In this document: one piece after another, positions 34,191 through 42,290 of the stretch
Layout: each line of letters begins with the position of its first letter
Numbering within the stretch: position 1 is the stretch's first letter
Origin: Streptomyces sp. MJM8645
GTDB taxonomy: Bacteria; Actinomycetota; Actinomycetes; Streptomycetales; Streptomycetaceae
Length of the DNA: 64,000 bases
Assembly (NCBI RefSeq): GCF_001625365.1
Contig: NZ_LJJF01000001.1
Location: 6,070,501-6,134,500, forward strand
Direction of reading: 5' to 3'
Position numbers and translations under genes: made by a program
Notes under the pieces: generated by a model
Seen by the model: the letters and a program-made list of their open reading frames with translations, nothing else
Told to the model about the DNA's origin: nothing
The model's database searches: none

Positions 34191-35111
34191 TCAGGCGACG
34201 GGGATGACCGGGACGACGCCCTCGCGGTGCACGGTGCCCTCGATGAGGCCGTACATCCGGTCGGCGGCGTAGTAGACCTCGTTGTCGTTCTTGAGGCCGA
34301 AGGGCTCCAGGTCGACGAGGAAGTGGTGCTTGTTGGGCAGCTCCAGGCGGACTTCGTCGACCTCGGCGCGGTTGTTGAGGACCCGGGTGCCCATCGAGTG
34401 CAGGGTCTGCTGCAGCGAGTAGGAGTAGGTCTCGGCGAAGGCCTCCAGCAGGTGCCGCCGCACGTGGGTGTAGGAGCGGTTCCAGTTGGGCTGGGCCTGG
34501 TCGTCCCGGCCGTCGTAGCCGTACTTCCAGCGAGCAGTGACCTGGGTGGCGAGGATGCGGTCGTACGCCTCTTGCAGGGTGGTGTACTTGTCCTTGATGT
34601 AGCCCCAGAACTCCGAGTTGGTGGAGTTCATGACGATGAGGTCCTTGAGGCCGGAGACGACCTGGACGGTCTCGCCGTCGTAGACGATCTCGGTGGTGCG
34701 GGTCTCCTGGCCGTTGCGGACGAAGGAGTGGCCGACCTCCTCCGAGCCGATGAAGCGGGCCGAGTTGTCCGGCGTCTTGATCCGGTCCCAGGCGTACTCC
34801 TCGATCCGGATCCGGGCGCTGTGCACGACGCCGCGCTCGGTGTCGTCGACGAAGTGGCGGGCCAGGATGATGCCGAAGGCCTCGGCCGACTCGATCCCGT
34901 GCTCCTTGGCGAAGGCGTACACGGTGTTCTTGGTGGTGTCGGTGGGGAGGCAGTTGGCGTTCGACCCGGTGAGGTGGACGTCCTCGAACTCGCCCCGGAG
35001 GGAGACCGAGACGTTCAGGTCCTTGATCTCGTGCCGGGTGGAGTCGCGGTAGACCCGCACGATGCGGTTCTCCGCCTTGCCGTACTGGTTCTGACCGAGC
35101 ACGTGGGCCAT
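34191..35111 (-). CDS. Urate oxidase (uricase)
   Basis: A 306-residue cofactor-free uricase. It oxidises urate with O2 to 5-hydroxyisourate and releases H2O2. Signature parts: GQNQYGKAENRIVRVYRD near the start, LPTDTTKNTVYAFAKEH with the catalytic Thr/Lys region, NSTNSEFWGYIKDKYTTL, and NKHHFLVDLEPFGLKNDNEVYYAADRMYG at the end. Length is normal. TAGGAG ribosome-binding site. Part of the uraD-uraH-uricase run on the minus strand. The catalase at 43649 can remove its peroxide. Confidence 0.97.
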   Translation of the reverse strand: MAHVLGQNQYGKAENRIVRVYRDSTRHEIKDLNVSVSLRGEFEDVHLTGSNANCLPTDTTKNTVYAFAKEHGIESAEAFGIILARHFVDDTERGVVHSARIRIEEYAWDRIKTPDNSARFIGSEEVGHSFVRNGQETRTTEIVYDGETVQVVSGLKDLIVMNSTNSEFWGYIKDKYTTLQEAYDRILATQVTARWKYGYDGRDDQAQPNWNRSYTHVRRHLLEAFAETYSYSLQQTLHSMGTRVLNNRAEVDEVRLELPNKHHFLVDLEPFGLKNDNEVYYAADRMYGLIEGTVHREGVVPVIPVA

Positions 35112-35143
35112 GACGTGGCTCCTAGGGCTTCCAGGTCGGTCTA

Positions 35144-35479
35144 CTAGCTTCCGCGGTAGACCGAGTATCCGAACGGGTTGAGCAGCAGCGGCACGTGGTA
35201 GTGGTGCTGCGCGGGCGCGACCGTGAAGACGATCGAGACCTCGGGGAAGAACGGCGGCTCCGCGGACTTGAGCGCGTGGTAGGCGCGGGTGTCGAAGAGC
35301 AGCCGGACGACCGAGCCCGCCTCCACGGCCGGCAGGTCCTTGGCCCGGCCGTCGGAGTCCGTGGCGGAGGTGCCGAGCACCTGCCAGCCACCCTCGGTGT
35401 GCAGTGCGAGCTCGACCGGGACGCCCTCGGCCGGGCGGCCGAGGCTGGTGTCGAGCACGTGGGTGGAGATGCCAGTCAT
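35144..35479 (-). CDS. 5-hydroxyisourate hydrolase (transthyretin-like)
   Basis: A 111-residue HIU hydrolase, second step of urate breakdown, giving OHCU. It has the family N-terminal signature STHVLDTSLGRPAEGVPV with the catalytic His, the middle FFPEVSIVFTV and AQHHYHVPLLLNPFGYSVYRGS with the C-terminal YRGS that defines the family against transthyretin. ATG 35479 is preferred; an in-frame ATG at 35515 would add twelve residues not typical of the family. 32 bases upstream of uricase. Confidence 0.96.
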   Translation of the reverse strand: MTGISTHVLDTSLGRPAEGVPVELALHTEGGWQVLGTSATDSDGRAKDLPAVEAGSVVRLLFDTRAYHALKSAEPPFFPEVSIVFTVAPAQHHYHVPLLLNPFGYSVYRGS

Positions 35480-35569
35480 GGGTGAAGTGACCTTACTGAT
35501 GGCAGAGGTGATCATTCGTCAGCAGATTCTAACGATCCGTCAGGATCTGTCAGGGTTTGCCAGGGCCCG

Positions 35570-36073
35570 TCAGGATGCGTCGAGCAGGCGATTGAGCCGA
35601 ATGTCGTTGATCTTGCGCAGTTCGCCCCGGACGATCTCCGCCTCGGTGGCGGCGTCGTTGGGGTGGCGCTCGCGCAGGGCGGCGAGCATGGTGGCCGCGG
35701 TGCGGCCGGTCGCGCAGATCAGGAACACGTGGCCGAACTTGGCCTCGTAGGCGGCGTTGGCCTCGTGCAGTTCGTCGAGGAGGGCTCGGTCCGCGCCCTG
35801 GATGCCGGCCTGCTCCCGCTGCGAGCTGGCGTCGCCGGTCTTGGGCTTGCCGATCCGGGCGTGGCCGGCCATCGCGTCGTGCAGGTCGGCGACCGTCAGC
35901 CCGGCCATGGCCGCCGCGTTGGCGGTGAGCAGGGACTCCCGGTCGGGCCAGGGCCTGGCCCGTGCGACGGCGGCGGCCCAGTGGGGGCTGGGGCAGACCT
36001 CCAGCAGAACGGCTTCCAGGTCCGCGGCGTCGGCCGCGGCCAGGGCGTCAAGGGTGTGGGGGTGGTTGGTCAC
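35570..36073 (-). CDS. OHCU decarboxylase
   Basis: A 167-residue 2-oxo-4-hydroxy-4-carboxy-5-ureidoimidazoline decarboxylase, which makes S-allantoin in the third step after uricase. Landmarks: HTLDALAAADAADLEAVLLEVCPSPHWAAAVARARPW, GHARIGKPKT, SSQREQAGIQGAD and FGHVFLICATGRTAATMLAALRERHPN. GTG start with a textbook AGGAGGT site. Downstream of its stop, the sequence ATCCTGACGG recurs three times in about 45 bases, another stop-codon-associated repeat. First gene of the urate operon behind the palindrome-bearing promoter at 36108-36147. Confidence 0.95.
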   Translation of the reverse strand: MTNHPHTLDALAAADAADLEAVLLEVCPSPHWAAAVARARPWPDRESLLTANAAAMAGLTVADLHDAMAGHARIGKPKTGDASSQREQAGIQGADRALLDELHEANAAYEAKFGHVFLICATGRTAATMLAALRERHPNDAATEAEIVRGELRKINDIRLNRLLDAS

Positions 36074-36107
36074 GGGTGGACCTCCTGAAGAGTGGTGCCA
36101 CCCGCAC

Positions 36108-36147
36108 AAGCTAGATCCACCCCACCCGGCCGTCAACACTTTGTTGA
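36108..36147 (-). promoter_or_regulatory. Promoter and operator of the urate degradation operon
   Basis: On the minus strand: TTGACG (36136-36131), 17 bases, TAGCTT (36113-36108). The palindrome TCAACACTTTGTTGA (36133-36147) overlaps the -35. Reading its other strand gives TCAACAAAGTGTTGA, close to the sites at 28310, 37082 and 40762. Probable AllR operator. Between 36148 and 36347 I see no gene. Confidence 0.7.
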
Positions 36148-36347
36148 ACGGTTGGTGGTTACGTTTTGAACCGGCCGCCGTTGCCGGCGCGATTCGTGTG
36201 CGATTCGCCAAGTGCGCCCCGCCGGGGGCTGGTTCGGGCTGGCTGCGCCGGCGGGGTCCGTCCGTTCGGAAGGTTTCCGTCAGGAGGAAGTCCTGGCGGA
36301 AGTCCTGGCGGAAGTGCTGGAGGAATCGACCGGGGGATCGACCGGGG

Positions 36348-36728
36348 TCAGGAGGGCTTCGAGCCGTCCTGGCGGTTGAGGTAGTTGTACACCGTGAACC
36401 GGCTGACGCCGAGTGCTGAGGCGACCGTCTCGACCCCGTGGCGGACGGTGAAGGCGCCGCGCTCCTCCAGGAGGGCGACGACCCGCTGCTTCTCCCCGCG
36501 ATCCAGCTCGGCCAGTGGGCGGCCGTCGAACTGGCGGGCCATCTCGGCCAGCAGCCGGTCCAGGGCACTGCTCAGGTGCGGCAGCCGGACGGCGAGCGCC
36601 GGGGCGCCCTCCCACTCCAGGACGACGTCCTCGGACTTCGCCTCGTCCAGTCGGACGGGCGTCGCGCCGACGGCGTCCAGCAGCGGCTTGATCGCCAGGG
36701 CGAGCGGGTGTTCCACGTGCTCGGTCAC
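36348..36728 (-). CDS. Helix-turn-helix regulator next to urate genes
   Basis: A 126-residue protein: a ~75-residue N-terminal domain (LALAIKPLLDAVGATPVRLDEAKSEDVVLEWEGAPALAVRLPHLSSALDRLL) and a C-terminal helix-turn-helix LDRGEKQRVVALLEERGAFTVRHGVETVASALGVSRFTVYNYLNR. The HTH resembles the DNA-binding part of YheO/Fis-like proteins. Proteins of this kind occur beside urate genes in streptomycetes; what it binds is unknown. Start overlaps the stop of the upstream gene (4 bp), so the two are made together. Confidence 0.82.
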   Translation of the reverse strand: MTEHVEHPLALAIKPLLDAVGATPVRLDEAKSEDVVLEWEGAPALAVRLPHLSSALDRLLAEMARQFDGRPLAELDRGEKQRVVALLEERGAFTVRHGVETVASALGVSRFTVYNYLNRQDGSKPS

Positions 36729-36979
36729 GGCGTACCGCCCTCCTCGCCGAGCACGCTGACCTGGACCGAGATCCGGGTCGCGCCCGCGGTCAGGGTTTCC
36801 CGGAGCAGCTTGGTCACCGCGGCGAGCACCTGGTCGGCCTCGCCCTCGGCGCCGGTCCCGAAGGGGCCGACCGAGACGGCCAGGCCGGCCTCGTCGACGA
36901 CCTGGCGGGCCGCCGCGGCGTGCTCGGGGAACGTGTCCAGTTCGAACGGTTCTGTCGTGAACTCCACCATCAATCGCAC
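36725..36979 (-). CDS. Thiamine-binding-like (MTH1187/YkoF-type) small protein
   Basis: An 84-residue protein of the DUF77/thiamine-BP type: LMVEFTTEPFELDTFPEHAAAARQVVDEAGLAVSVGPFGTGAEGEADQVLAAVTKLLRETLTAGATRISVQVSVLGE, a ferredoxin-like alpha-beta sandwich by pattern. Some members bind thiamine or pyrimidine-like ligands. It heads a two-gene unit with the HTH regulator, so it might present a ligand to it; that is speculation. Divergent from hydroxypyruvate isomerase. Confidence 0.75.
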   Translation of the reverse strand: MRLMVEFTTEPFELDTFPEHAAAARQVVDEAGLAVSVGPFGTGAEGEADQVLAAVTKLLRETLTAGATRISVQVSVLGEEGGTP

Positions 36980-37081
36980 GTGCTCACTGTAGCGAGCGCC
37001 GGTGCGGGCGGGCGGGGGCCGGTCGATCCGACGGCCGCGGTGCCGGCGGGAGGGGGTTTCCGGGTTCGCGTCCGGGCTTCT

Positions 37082-37168
37082 TCAACAAAATGTTGCGACG
37101 GTCTTGACACCTGCTCGCCGAGCCGGAGATGCTTCCACCAAGCAGAATCCCTCTTCCGGATCGTGGAA
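37082..37168. promoter_or_regulatory. Regulatory region of the glyoxylate branch (hyi)
   Basis: Holds TCAACAAAATGTTGC (37082-37096), one base off a perfect TCAAC-N5-GTTGA site, then TTGACA (37104-37109) as possible -35, and TTCCGGATCGTGGAA (37154-37168), which matches the spacer dyad of the aceB promoter at 12 of 15 positions. A longer dyad CTCTTCCG / CGGAAGAG (37151-37158 / 37181-37188 approx.) also encloses it. The -10 is not clear. Confidence 0.6.
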
Positions 37169-37204
37169 GTTGCGGATCTCGGAAGAGAGTGAGAGGTGAG
37201 TGAC

Positions 37205-38041
37205 GTGACGGCCGCTTCCCGGCACAGCTTCACGGTCAACCTGTCGATCCTGTTCGGCGAACTGCCGCTGCTGGAGCGTCCCGCCGCGGCCGCCGCCGCC
37301 GGTTTCACCGCCGCCGAGCTGTGGTGGCCCTTCGGCGCCGAGCCCACCCCGTCCGAAGCCGAGCTGGACACCCTCCGCAAGGCCTTCGGCGACGCGGGCG
37401 TGCGGCTCACCGGCCTCAACTTCCTGGACGACCTCACCCTCGGGGCCCGCGGCACCGTCTCGGTGCCCTCCGAGAGGGACCGCTTCCGGGCCAACGTCCC
37501 GGTCGCCGCGGGGCTCGCCGCCTCGCTCGGCGCCAAGGCGCTCAACGCGCTGTACGGCAACCGGATCGAAGGCGTCGAGGCCGCCGAGCAGGACGCCCTC
37601 GCGCTGGAGAACCTGGTGCTCGCCGCCGGGGCCGCGCACGAGATCGGTGCGATCCTGCTGATCGAGGCCCTCAACACGGCGGAGTCCCCGGACTACCCGC
37701 TGGTCTCCGCGGCCGCCGCGGTCGAGGTGGTCGACAAGGTCAACGCCGCCACCGGCCTGGGCAACGCGAAGTTCCTCTGCGACCTGTACCACCTGGCCAG
37801 GAACGGCGAGGACCTGCCGGCCGTCATCGACGCCTACGCCGACCGGTTCGGCCACGTGCAGATCGCCGACAACCCGGGCCGCAACGAGCCCGGCACCGGC
37901 GGGCTGGACTTCGAGGACCTCTTCGCCCGGCTCACCGCCGCCGGCTACACCGGCCCGATCGGCCTGGAGTACCGGCCCTCCACCGGCGTCAGCGCCGACA
38001 GCTTCGGGTGGCTGCCGCGCGAGCACCGCGCCGCCGAGTAG
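37205..38041 (+). CDS. hyi: Hydroxypyruvate isomerase (TIM-barrel)
   Basis: A 278-residue AP-endonuclease-2-like TIM barrel best matching hydroxypyruvate isomerase, which interconverts tartronate semialdehyde and hydroxypyruvate. Landmarks: FTVNLSILFGELPLLERPAAAAAAGFTAAELWWPF, LGAKALNALYGNR, ILLIEALN, AKFLCDLYHLARNGEDL, FGHVQIADNPGRNEPGTGGLDF and GPIGLEYRPS. GTG 37205 is preferred because GAGAGG lies eight bases upstream; GTG 37196 is in frame. It is followed by the tartronate semialdehyde reductase and glycerate kinase. Glyoxylate carboligase, the usual neighbour, is not here. The stop codon is repeated four times in an 11-bp array. Confidence 0.9.
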   Translation: MTAASRHSFTVNLSILFGELPLLERPAAAAAAGFTAAELWWPFGAEPTPSEAELDTLRKAFGDAGVRLTGLNFLDDLTLGARGTVSVPSERDRFRANVPVAAGLAASLGAKALNALYGNRIEGVEAAEQDALALENLVLAAGAAHEIGAILLIEALNTAESPDYPLVSAAAAVEVVDKVNAATGLGNAKFLCDLYHLARNGEDLPAVIDAYADRFGHVQIADNPGRNEPGTGGLDFEDLFARLTAAGYTGPIGLEYRPSTGVSADSFGWLPREHRAAE

Positions 38042-38074
38042 CCGCCGAGTAGCCGCCGAGTAGGCGCCGAGTAG
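38030..38074. repeat. 11-bp stop-codon array after hyi
   Basis: Four tandem 11-bp units GCCGCCGAGTA (the last starts GGC) beginning inside the hyi gene. TAG triplets fall at 38039, 38050, 38061 and 38072, so all three frames are stopped. Confidence 0.9.
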
Positions 38075-38191
38075 GCGGGCACCGCCGCCGCGTGAGCGGG
38101 CACGGCACCGCTGCTTAGGCGGGCCGCACGCCGCCGAGCAAGCCCGGCCCACCACCCTCCCCACCCCACGAACGACGTAAGGAACGACGCG

Positions 38192-39079
38192 ATGAGCCGC
38201 AAGATCGCCTTCATCGGCCTCGGCATCATGGGCAGCCCGATGGCCGCCAACCTGGTCAAGGCCGGCCACCACGTCACCGGCTACAACCTCACCCAGCCGC
38301 AGATCGACGCCCTGGTCGCGGCCGGCGGCCACGGCGCCACCAGCATCGCGGACGCGGTGAAGGACGCCGAGGTCGTCATCACCATGGTTCCGGCGGACCC
38401 GCACGTCGAGCAGGCCGTCCTGGGAGAGGGCGGCGTGCTGGAGAACGTCAGGCCCGGCACCCTCGTGATCGACATGTCCTCGATCACCCCGCAGACCTCC
38501 CAGAAGGTCGAGGCGGCCGCCAAGGAGAAGGGCGTGCGCACCCTGGACGCCCCGGTCTCCGGTGGCGAGGCCGGTGCCGTCGAGGCGGTGCTGTCGATCA
38601 TGGTCGGCGGTGCCGCCGAGGACTTCGCCGAGGCCAAGCCGCTGTTCGACGTCCTGGGCACCACGGTCATCCACGTCGGCCCGTCCGGCGCCGGCCAGAC
38701 CGTCAAGGCCGCCAACCAGCTGATCGTCGCCGTCAACATCCAGGTGCTCGCCGAGGCCGTGGTGTTCCTGGAGAACGCCGGCGTCGACCTGCCCGCCGCG
38801 CTGGACGTGCTCGGCGGCGGCCTGGCCGGTTCGACCGTGCTGAACCGCAAGAAGGCGAACATGGTCGGCCGCGAGTTCGCCCCCGGCTTCCGGATCGACC
38901 TGCACCACAAGGACATGGGCATCGTCACCGACGCCGCCCGCGCCGTGGGCGCCGCGCTGCCGGTCGGCGCCGTGGTGGCCCAGTTGGTCGCCTCCGCCCG
39001 CGCCAACGGCGACGGCTCGCTCGACCACTCGGCGCTGCTGCGCGGCGTCGAGCGCCTCTCGGGCCGCGAGGTCAAGTAG
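38192..39079 (+). CDS. 2-hydroxy-3-oxopropionate (tartronate semialdehyde) reductase
   Basis: A 295-residue beta-hydroxyacid dehydrogenase that reduces tartronate semialdehyde to D-glycerate. Landmarks: nucleotide-binding IAFIGLGIMGSPMAANLVKAGH, substrate-binding DAPVSGGEAGA, catalytic Lys in GPSGAGQTVKAANQLIV, and late FRIDLHHKDMGIVTDAARAVGA. Taking over from glyoxylate carboligase, it leads to glycerate for the kinase at 39533. TAAGGAACG ribosome-binding site. Confidence 0.95.
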   Translation: MSRKIAFIGLGIMGSPMAANLVKAGHHVTGYNLTQPQIDALVAAGGHGATSIADAVKDAEVVITMVPADPHVEQAVLGEGGVLENVRPGTLVIDMSSITPQTSQKVEAAAKEKGVRTLDAPVSGGEAGAVEAVLSIMVGGAAEDFAEAKPLFDVLGTTVIHVGPSGAGQTVKAANQLIVAVNIQVLAEAVVFLENAGVDLPAALDVLGGGLAGSTVLNRKKANMVGREFAPGFRIDLHHKDMGIVTDAARAVGAALPVGAVVAQLVASARANGDGSLDHSALLRGVERLSGREVK

Positions 39080-39532
39080 GCCCCGGGGCTCCTCGGGCCT
39101 TCGTGAACTCCTCCTGGTGGCGTGTACCTCATCCGGTCGTGCCCGCGCCACCAGGAGGCCAGACCCGACCGGCGGGCGGGCCGGGGCTCATCCGCCCGCC
39201 CGCCGGTCGATCCAGCCGGTGATGCGTACCTCCCCTGTCGGGGGCACTTCGGTCGTGCCGGTACGCCTCGCCTGGCCCCCTCCCCGCCGAGGGGAGCCTC
39301 TCGTACGTCGGAAGCGGGACGAGGGGAACGGCGGGGAGGGGGTCGCACCTCCCGACGGGAGTCGCACCCTCCCGGCGGGAGGCGCATCTCCTGACCGGGG
39401 GCGTATCTCCCGAGTCTCCCGAGCGGGGACGTTTCCCCTGACGGGGGGTCGCACCCCAGGTGCACCCGGGCCCATGCTTGGCACAGGCTGTCGAAACATC
39501 GCCAGACCCCGTACGGAAGTGAGGACCGCACC
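39080..39532. other. Intergenic region with an imperfect 19-20-bp repeat array
   Basis: 453 bases without a supported gene. From about 39337 to 39457 six imperfect units of 18-20 bp follow one another, each with a G-run, a CGYA/CGTT core and a C-run (for example GGGAGTCGCACCCTCCCGGC). Each unit is itself a weak dyad. The array sits just upstream of the glycerate kinase promoter and may be regulatory. Confidence 0.65.
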
Positions 39533-40675
39533 ATGCCCGTCACCCCCCACCAGGGCCATGTGGTCGTAGCTCCCGACAAGTTCAAGGGCACCCTGGAGGG
39601 CGCCGAGGTCGCCGCCCGGATCGCCGCCGGCGTCCGGCGCGCCGCGCCCGGTGTCGAGGTGCGCGAACTGCCCGTCGCCGACGGCGGCGAGGGCACCCTG
39701 GCCGCCGCGCTCGCGGCCGGCTTCACCCGCGTCCCGGCCAAGGTGGCCGGCCCGACCGGCCTGCCGGTGGACGCCGCGCTGGCCGTGCGGGAGGACACCG
39801 CCGTGGTCGAGCTGGCGCAGTCCTCCGGTCTCGCCCGGCTCCCCGGCGGCCGCACCGCCCCGCTCGCGGCCGGTTCCTACGGTGTCGGCCAGCTGATCGG
39901 CCGGGCCGTGGCGCTCGGCGCCAAACGGATCGTGCTCGGCCTCGGCGGCAGCGCCTGCACCGACGGCGGCGCGGGCATGGTCCAGGCCCTCGGGGCCCGC
40001 CTGTACGACGCCGAGGGCGCCGAACTGCCCCCCGGCGGAGCCGCGTTGCGCAGGCTCGACCGGATCGAGCCCGGCCCGCTGGCCGACGTGCTGGCCGGCG
40101 TCGAGGTCGTCGTGGCCTGCGACGTGGACAACCCGCTGCTCGGCCCGCGCGGCGCCACCGCCGTCTACGGCCCGCAGAAGGGCGCCGACGGCGACGACCT
40201 GGTGATCCTGGAGGAGGGCCTGACCCGCTTCGCCGACCAGGTCGCCCTGGCCACCGGACGGGACGTGCGCGACGCCCCCGGCGCCGGGGCCGCCGGCGGG
40301 GTGGGCTTCGCCGCCCTCGCGCTGCTCGGCGCCACCATGCGACCCGGTATCGAGCTGCTGCTCGAACTGCTGGGTTTCGACGAGGCCGTGCGTGGGGCAC
40401 GCCTCGTCGTGACCGGCGAGGGCTGTCTGGACGCGCAGACGCTCCACGGCAAGGCCCCCGCCGGCGTTGCCGCGGCGGCCGCCCGGGCGGGGGTTCGGGT
40501 AGCTGCCGTGGCGGGGCGGCTGGAGCTGTCCGAGCCCGAGTGGCGGGCGGCCGGGTTCACCGCCGCGATCGCCCTCACCGACCTCGCCGAGCGGCCGGGG
40601 GACAGCATGACCAAGGCCGGCGAGCTGGCCGAGGTCGCGGGGGAGCGGCTGGCGGGCGAGCTGTTGTCCGGCTGA
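39533..40675 (+). CDS. Glycerate kinase
   Basis: A 380-residue glycerate kinase of the GlxK/GarK family, phosphorylating D-glycerate (usually at C2). Landmarks: VVVAPDKFKGTLEGAEVAARI, PVADGGEGTLAAAL, LGLGGSACTDGGAGMVQALGA, VACDVDNPLLGPRGATAVYGPQKGA and VVTGEGCLDAQTLHGKAPAGVA. It completes the glyoxylate-to-glycolysis branch of the island. AGTGAGGA ribosome-binding site. Confidence 0.96.
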   Translation: MPVTPHQGHVVVAPDKFKGTLEGAEVAARIAAGVRRAAPGVEVRELPVADGGEGTLAAALAAGFTRVPAKVAGPTGLPVDAALAVREDTAVVELAQSSGLARLPGGRTAPLAAGSYGVGQLIGRAVALGAKRIVLGLGGSACTDGGAGMVQALGARLYDAEGAELPPGGAALRRLDRIEPGPLADVLAGVEVVVACDVDNPLLGPRGATAVYGPQKGADGDDLVILEEGLTRFADQVALATGRDVRDAPGAGAAGGVGFAALALLGATMRPGIELLLELLGFDEAVRGARLVVTGEGCLDAQTLHGKAPAGVAAAAARAGVRVAAVAGRLELSEPEWRAAGFTAAIALTDLAERPGDSMTKAGELAEVAGERLAGELLSG

Positions 40676-40761
40676 TCCCTCGGGCCGATCCGCCGTACCC
40701 GGTCCCGCATGCCGATCGGTCGGGCGGGTCCCCCGTGCGTTTCCCTCGCACGTTCCTCCAT

Positions 40762-40791
40762 TGACGTTTTGTTGAAGGCGGGCCTAGGCTC
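40762..40791 (+). promoter_or_regulatory. Allantoinase promoter and operator
   Basis: TTGACG (40762-40767), 18 bases, TAGGCT (40786-40791). The -35 is part of the dyad TTGACGTTTTGTTGA (40762-40776), whose complement TCAACAAAACGTCAA matches the sites at 28310, 36133 and 37082 in its left half. Probable AllR-repressed promoter of allB-alc. Confidence 0.65.
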
Positions 40792-40877
40792 CCGGCAATC
40801 CTTCGCTTCCCCTCCCGCTTCCCCTCCCGGTTCCTGCCCGGCGCCCACCCCCAACTTCCAGGTTTCGGAGGTCTCCC

Positions 40878-42281
40878 ATGCCTTTCAGCCAGCCAGCGGT
40901 GATCCGCTCCCGACGGGTGGTCCTGCCCGACGGTGAGCGCCCCGCCGACGTGCTGATCCGGGACGGGAAGATCGAGCAGGTCGCCGCGTACGGCTCGCTC
41001 CTCGCGGGCGACCGACCCGACGGCGACGGCGGCCTCGCCGACCTCGGCGACACCGCCCTGCTGCCCGGCCTGGTCGACACCCACGTGCACGTCAACGAGC
41101 CCGGCCGCACCGAGTGGGAGGGCTTCGCCACCGCAACCCGGGCCGCCGCGGCCGGCGGCGTCACCACGATCATCGACATGCCGCTCAACTCCGTCCCGCC
41201 CACCACCACGCTGGACGGCCTGGCCGCCAAGCGGAAGGCCGCGGACGGCCAGGCCTGGGTCGACCTCGGTTTCTGGGGCGGCGCCGTCCCCGGCAACGTC
41301 CCGGACCTCGCACCGCTGCACGAGGCCGGCGTGTTCGGCTTCAAGAGCTTCCTCGCCCCCTCCGGCGTCGACGAGTTCCCGCACGTCGAGGCCGCGGACC
41401 TGGAGGCCGCGCTGGCCGAGCAGGCCCGGCTCGGGGCGCTGGCGATCATCCACGCCGAGGACCCGGCCGTGCTGGCCGCCGCCCCGCAGCAACCCGGCGT
41501 CCACTACCGCGACTTCCTCGCCTCCCGCCCCGCCGACGCGGAGACCGCCGCCGTCGCCGTCCTGCTCGACACCGCCCGGCGCACCGGCGCCCGCGTCCAC
41601 ATCCTGCACGTCTCCTCCGCCGCCGTGCTGCCGCTGCTGCGCCAGGCCCGCGAGGACGGCGTCCAGGTCACCGCCGAGACCTGCCCGCACTACCTGACCC
41701 TGGCGGCCGAGCAGGTGCCGGACGGCGACACCGCCTTCAAGTGCTGCCCGCCGATCCGCGACGAGACCAACCGCGACCTGCTCTGGCAGGCCCTGGCGGA
41801 CGGCGAGTTCATCGCCGTCGTCTCCGACCACTCGCCCTCCACCCCCGACCTCAAGCTGCTGCCCGAGTACGGCGGCAGCGGTGACTTCGCGGCCGCCTGG
41901 GGCGGCATCGCCTCCCTGCAACTGGGCCTGCCGGCGATCTGGACCGAGGCCCGCCGCCGCGGCCACGGCCTCGCCGACGTGGTCCGCTGGATGTCCGCCG
42001 GACCGGCCGAACTCGCCGGCCTCACCGGGGTCAAGGGCGCCATCGCGGCGGGCTGCGACGCCGACCTGGTCGCCTTCGACCCCGACGGCGAATTCGCCGT
42101 CCACCCCCGCGAGTTGCACCACCGCAACCCCGTGACCCCGTACGCGGGCCGGACGCTGACCGGCGCGGTCCGCACCACCTGGCTGCGCGGCCGCGCGGTG
42201 GACGTCTCGGCCGAGCCCTTCGGCCGCCCGCTCACCCGGCCCGCCGCCGCCCCCACCACCCCGTCCGATCGCCCGTCCTGA
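40878..42281 (+). CDS. allB: Allantoinase
   Basis: A 467-residue cyclic amidohydrolase that opens allantoin to allantoate. The binuclear metal site can be followed: [18 protein letters not shown] (HxH), [15 protein letters not shown] (carboxylated Lys), IIHAEDP (His), HILHVSS (His) and [11 protein letters not shown] (Asp). CGGAGGTC ribosome-binding site. Followed after nine bases by allantoicase, so the two form an operon. Confidence 0.97.
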   Translation: MPFSQPAVIRSRRVVLPDGERPADVLIRDGKIEQVAAYGSLLAGDRPDGDGGLADLGDTALLPGLVDTHVHVNEPGRTEWEGFATATRAAAAGGVTTIIDMPLNSVPPTTTLDGLAAKRKAADGQAWVDLGFWGGAVPGNVPDLAPLHEAGVFGFKSFLAPSGVDEFPHVEAADLEAALAEQARLGALAIIHAEDPAVLAAAPQQPGVHYRDFLASRPADAETAAVAVLLDTARRTGARVHILHVSSAAVLPLLRQAREDGVQVTAETCPHYLTLAAEQVPDGDTAFKCCPPIRDETNRDLLWQALADGEFIAVVSDHSPSTPDLKLLPEYGGSGDFAAAWGGIASLQLGLPAIWTEARRRGHGLADVVRWMSAGPAELAGLTGVKGAIAAGCDADLVAFDPDGEFAVHPRELHHRNPVTPYAGRTLTGAVRTTWLRGRAVDVSAEPFGRPLTRPAAAPTTPSDRPS

Positions 42282-42290
42282 GGAGACTTC

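Noticed and set aside
34018-34272. Plus-strand ORF with a hydrophobic Leu/Val/Gly repeat, possible small membrane protein
   Set aside because: The hydrophobic part is just the translation of the CTGGTGGGG repeat, it overlaps the uricase end and has no ribosome-binding site.
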